Source: Fimenecus sp045632525
Lineage (GTDB): Bacteria; Bacillota; Clostridia; Oscillospirales; Acutalibacteraceae
DNA length: 9,547 nt
Assembly (NCBI GenBank): GCA_045632525.1
Contig: JAZQWV010000056.1
Span: 1-9,547 of the forward strand
Reading direction: 5' to 3'
Of this stretch, positions 6,797-9,547 are shown piece after piece. Position numbers and translations under genes: made by a program. Every line of letters begins with the position of its first letter. Within the stretch, counting starts at the first letter, position 1. The notes below the pieces were generated by a model, which saw nothing but the letters and a program-made list of their open reading frames with translations, did no database searches and was not told the DNA's origin.

Positions 6797-6901
6797 GCTT
6801 AAATTTTGCTTATATTGTGCTTTTTTGTGATGGCGAAGTGTATGAAGATACACGAGTTACCATTGCAAAAAAGTGCAAGATGAGTGAAATTAAGCGAGAC
6901 C
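6797..6901 (+). repeat. Large palindromic element overlapping the smc stop codon
   Basis: On the plus strand, bases 6797-6895 fold into one long hairpin: 6 pairs (GCTTAA/TTAAGC), a bulged A at 6803, 10 pairs, one A-G mismatch (6814 with 6879), 19 unbroken pairs (6815-6833 with 6860-6878), a 4-by-6 internal loop, 6 pairs (GTGTAT/ATACAC) and a GAAG loop at 6844-6847. Of 41 pairs, 7 are G-U on this strand and would be A-C mismatches on the minus strand. Six of the seven form three tandem UG/UG steps. No U-tract follows in either direction, so it does not look like a terminator. It contains the smc stop (6890-6892). I infer a dispersed palindromic repeat (MITE- or ERIC-like) or a structured RNA. 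The outer limit at 6901 is uncertain; only 6797-6895 is supported by pairing. Confidence 0.7.
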
Positions 6902-9547
6902 TAATTTGCGAGCCATTTCTGCGGTCTTCAACTCTAAAATCTTAGACACGCCTTCTTCTTGCATTGTAACACCATAGAGCATGTCTGCTTCTTCCATTGT
7001 GCCACGACGGTGAGTGATGAGAATGAACTGTGTATTCTTTGTCATTCGTCTTACATATTGAGCGTAACGAACAACGTTAACATCGTCAAGGGCTGCTTCA
7101 ACTTCGTCGAAGATTACGAATGGTGCAGGTGTAACTTTAAGAATTGCAAAGAGAAGTGCAATTGCTGAAAGTCCCTTTTCACCACCTGAAAGCAAGTTGA
7201 TATTCTGGACATTTTTGCCAGGTGGTTGAACTTTGATTTCAATGTCACATTCAAGAACATTCATTTCGTCTTCAAGAACCAATTCGGCTTTACCACCACC
7301 AAAGAGTTCGGCAAAGGTTTCACCGAAAGCTACATTGATTTTTTGGAACTGTTCACGGAACTGAACGCTCATTTTTGTTGTCAAATCATCAATAAGACGG
7401 ATAAGCTCTGCTTTTGATTTTTCAACATCACCAATCTGCTCTGACATAAATTCATATCTTTCTGATACTTCTTTGTATTCGTCAATAGCAGAAACATTAA
7501 CTGAGCCAAGTCCACGAATTTCATTTTTTAATGCAGAAAGACGAGTTCTTGCTTCGCCAATATTTTCAATAACGATTTGAAGTGCCATCGCTTCACGACG
7601 AGTAAGTTGATATTCGTCATAGAGCTTTGAGTTATATTCTTCAAACTCGTTGAGCATTGCTGCTTTTCTTTCTTCAAGACGAGCAAGCTCACCGCTGACT
7701 CTTTCTCTTTCAGCACTCTTTTCTTTTTCAAGATTTCGCAAATCTGTATTTTCTTTTTCGAGAGTTGTTCTCTCTTCAATCAAATCGTCAACATTTGTCT
7801 TTGCATCGCCACATTGTTTGCGAAGTTCATCGGCAGATGCACGAAGACTTTCAATATCTTTTGTGAGCCAGATGTTTTTATTCTTAAATGCTTCAATTTC
7901 TTTATCCAGCTCTTCAAGTCTTGTTGTTTTTGAGCCTTTGAGAATATCAAGACGGCGAATGTTATCATCAGCAGATTCAATGTCTTTTTGGAAACCGAGA
8001 ATTTCCAGTCTGATTTGTTCTGCTTTCTGTGACAATTCTTCACGGACATGACCGAGACTTTCTCTGTCACCGCTGACTGCTTCAAGGCTCTTTTCTTTCT
8101 GTGCGATTTCTTCGTTTAATTCTTCAACTTTTTGACGAGCAACAACACTGTCGCTATTGATTTTATCAATTCTTTCGTTGAGAATTTTTTCTTCATCAAG
8201 AAGTTCTTTCACACCAGTTGAAGATGTTTCATATTCACTTTCTGCAAGTTTGTATTCACCCTCAAGACGGATTTTTTCTTCATTAGCAGAGAGAATGTCA
8301 CCCTCAATGCCTTCAAGGTCTGCAACCGCAGAAGCCAAGTCTTCACTAAGCATTTTTTCTTGAATTGAGAGGTTGTTTCTCTTTTCTTCAAGGTCTTTAA
8401 CTGATGCTAAAAGCTTCTCGATTTCGTTACTACGAGAAAGCATTCCCACACCTTGAGCTTTACTACCACCGGTCATTGAACCGCCGGCATTGATAACTTG
8501 TCCGTCTAATGTAACAAGCTTGAATCTATTCTTATATTTCTTTGCTATTGCAATAGCAGAATCCATATCTTCACAAACAACTGTTTTGCCGAGAAGGTTT
8601 TCAATAATGTCTGCATATTTTTTGTCTGCTGAAACAAGGTTAGACGCGATATTCACAAATCCGTAGCAATCGTCTAAATCCTTTTCTTCAAGACTTCTTG
8701 CCTTAATTGCAGAAAGTGGAAGGAATGTAGCACGTCCACCACGAGTTTCTTTAAGAAAAGCAATTGCTCTCTTTGCATCATTTTCGTTGTCAACAACGAT
8801 ATTCTGAATTGCAACTCCCAATGCAGTTTCAACTGCAACTGAGTATTTATCTTTAACTGTAATAAGTTGTGAAAGAGGACCATGCACACCACGAAGTGCT
8901 CCACGTTTTGACTCTTTCATAACACTTCTTACTGAGCCCTGATAACCCTCCATATTCTTTTCAAGGTCATCAAGCACTCGAATTCTTTCATTTTTGCGAC
9001 CAATTTCATTATCGAGTGTTGCGATTTCAGACTTAACCTTTTCGCTCTTTTCAGTTCTTGTCTGAACCTTAATGCGATATCCGTCAACAGCGTTTTTATA
9101 TTCGTTGATTTTTTCGTTGCATTCTGCAAGTGCTTTTTCTGCTTGATTTTTCTTTTCTTCAAGAGCCAAAACAGTTTCTTTTCTATTACCTAAAAGCTCA
9201 TCAATAGCAAAAATTCTTGTTTTGATTTCTTCAATCTGTGAGTTTGCAGTTTCACTTATAACACGATTATCTGCAAGGCTCACTGTGAGAAGCGACATTT
9301 CTTTTGCTAGGTCTGCTGCAACTGATGCAAACTCGTCATTTTCACTTTGAAGCTTTTCGATTTCACTAATTTGTGCTTGCAATTTTGCATTTGCATCGTC
9401 AAGACCCTTTTGAGCATTTGCTTTCTGCTGGTTTGCAGACTCGATTTGTGTATCGATATCTGTTTCATCTTCGTTAGCAGTCAACTTGTCTTTTTCGAGT
9501 CTTTCGATTGATTCGTTATTATGGGCAATTGAGTTTTCATAAACCTT
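6890..9547 (-). CDS. smc: Chromosome condensation ATPase SMC, partial (N-terminus outside window)
   Basis: SMC dimers with ScpA and ScpB organise and help segregate the bacterial chromosome. The frame is open through the window edge; 885 residues are visible, so about 300 residues, including the Walker A head, lie outside. A TTG at 9484 is an internal Leu codon, not the start: 21 further in-frame residues (KVYENSIAHNNESIERLEKD onward) continue the coiled coil. In order: first coiled-coil arm; hinge at about 8462-8890, from GVHGPLSQLI to GGSMTGGS; return coiled coil to about 7400; then the C-terminal ATPase head with signature LSGGEK (7175-7192), Walker B and D-loop FVIFDEVEAALDD (7082-7120) and the ITHRRGTME switch histidine. 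The hinge and head motifs are intact. The last codons and the TAA stop fall in the palindromic element, so the C-terminus may have been rewritten by it. ftsY follows after 154 bases. Confidence 0.97.
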   Translation of the reverse strand, partial: KVYENSIAHNNESIERLEKDKLTANEDETDIDTQIESANQQKANAQKGLDDANAKLQAQISEIEKLQSENDEFASVAADLAKEMSLLTVSLADNRVISETANSQIEEIKTRIFAIDELLGNRKETVLALEEKKNQAEKALAECNEKINEYKNAVDGYRIKVQTRTEKSEKVKSEIATLDNEIGRKNERIRVLDDLEKNMEGYQGSVRSVMKESKRGALRGVHGPLSQLITVKDKYSVAVETALGVAIQNIVVDNENDAKRAIAFLKETRGGRATFLPLSAIKARSLEEKDLDDCYGFVNIASNLVSADKKYADIIENLLGKTVVCEDMDSAIAIAKKYKNRFKLVTLDGQVINAGGSMTGGSKAQGVGMLSRSNEIEKLLASVKDLEEKRNNLSIQEKMLSEDLASAVADLEGIEGDILSANEEKIRLEGEYKLAESEYETSSTGVKELLDEEKILNERIDKINSDSVVARQKVEELNEEIAQKEKSLEAVSGDRESLGHVREELSQKAEQIRLEILGFQKDIESADDNIRRLDILKGSKTTRLEELDKEIEAFKNKNIWLTKDIESLRASADELRKQCGDAKTNVDDLIEERTTLEKENTDLRNLEKEKSAERERVSGELARLEERKAAMLNEFEEYNSKLYDEYQLTRREAMALQIVIENIGEARTRLSALKNEIRGLGSVNVSAIDEYKEVSERYEFMSEQIGDVEKSKAELIRLIDDLTTKMSVQFREQFQKINVAFGETFAELFGGGKAELVLEDEMNVLECDIEIKVQPPGKNVQNINLLSGGEKGLSAIALLFAILKVTPAPFVIFDEVEAALDDVNVVRYAQYVRRMTKNTQFILITHRRGTMEEADMLYGVTMQEEGVSKILELKTAEMARKLGLA

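Noticed and set aside
6736..6889. Separate promoter for ftsY
   Set aside because: AT-rich hexamers occur, but I found no -35/-10 pair with good matches and spacing, and the palindrome confuses any reading by eye.
6797..6895. Palindrome as an intrinsic terminator for smc
   Set aside because: No U-rich tract follows the stem in either direction, the stem is far longer and more AT-rich than usual, and on the smc transcript seven of its pairs would be A-C mismatches.
6763..6945. Plus-strand open frame of 60 codons across the smc-ftsY gap
   Set aside because: It runs through both hairpins and into the end of smc in antisense, with no domain or ribosome binding site. It is best explained as a by-product of the palindrome.
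9482..9484. TTG at 9484 as the start of smc
   Set aside because: The frame continues upstream with coiled-coil sequence to the window edge, and the ATPase head that must come first is missing, so this is an internal Leu codon.

Overview
This window is one minus-strand block of core housekeeping genes from an AT-leaning Firmicute. The gene order smc, ftsY, rdgB, (insert), yhbY, nadD, yqeK, rsfS, leuS, the AGGAG-type ribosome binding sites and the tight overlaps fit a clostridial genome. I infer a gut-type member of the Oscillospiraceae/Ruminococcaceae from the gene order; no marker in the window proves it.

Read in the direction of transcription (high to low coordinates), the window opens inside smc (chromosome condensation ATPase; N-terminus outside the window). 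A 154-base gap follows, the only substantial non-coding stretch. It holds a large palindrome at 6797-6901 that runs into the end of smc, and a small hairpin ahead of ftsY. ftsY (SRP receptor) has an unusual acidic C-terminal tail ending in a membrane-targeting-like motif. Its last codons overlap rdgB (XTP/dITP pyrophosphatase), which starts at TTG. Next is an unexpected two-part gene with TPR-like repeats and a DUF4375/DMP19-like domain, then yhbY (ribosome assembly), nadD (NAD synthesis), yqeK (Ap4A hydrolase), rsfS (ribosome silencing factor) and leuS (leucyl-tRNA synthetase). The window edge cuts off the last few residues of leuS.

From ftsY to leuS every junction is an overlap or a gap of at most 36 bases, so these genes are probably co-transcribed and partly translationally coupled. 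The shared themes are protein targeting, ribosome assembly and silencing, and nucleotide housekeeping. I see no terminator or convincing internal promoter, no tRNA or rRNA, no CRISPR array and no transposase. No plus-strand gene is convincing; the plus-strand open frames are shadows.

The most notable features are the palindrome, whose mismatches all become G-U pairs on the plus strand only; the FtsY tail, which looks like a relocated copy of the N-terminal region of E. coli FtsY; and the DUF4375 gene inserted into an otherwise conserved operon. I did not find a clear new defence or mobile system here.
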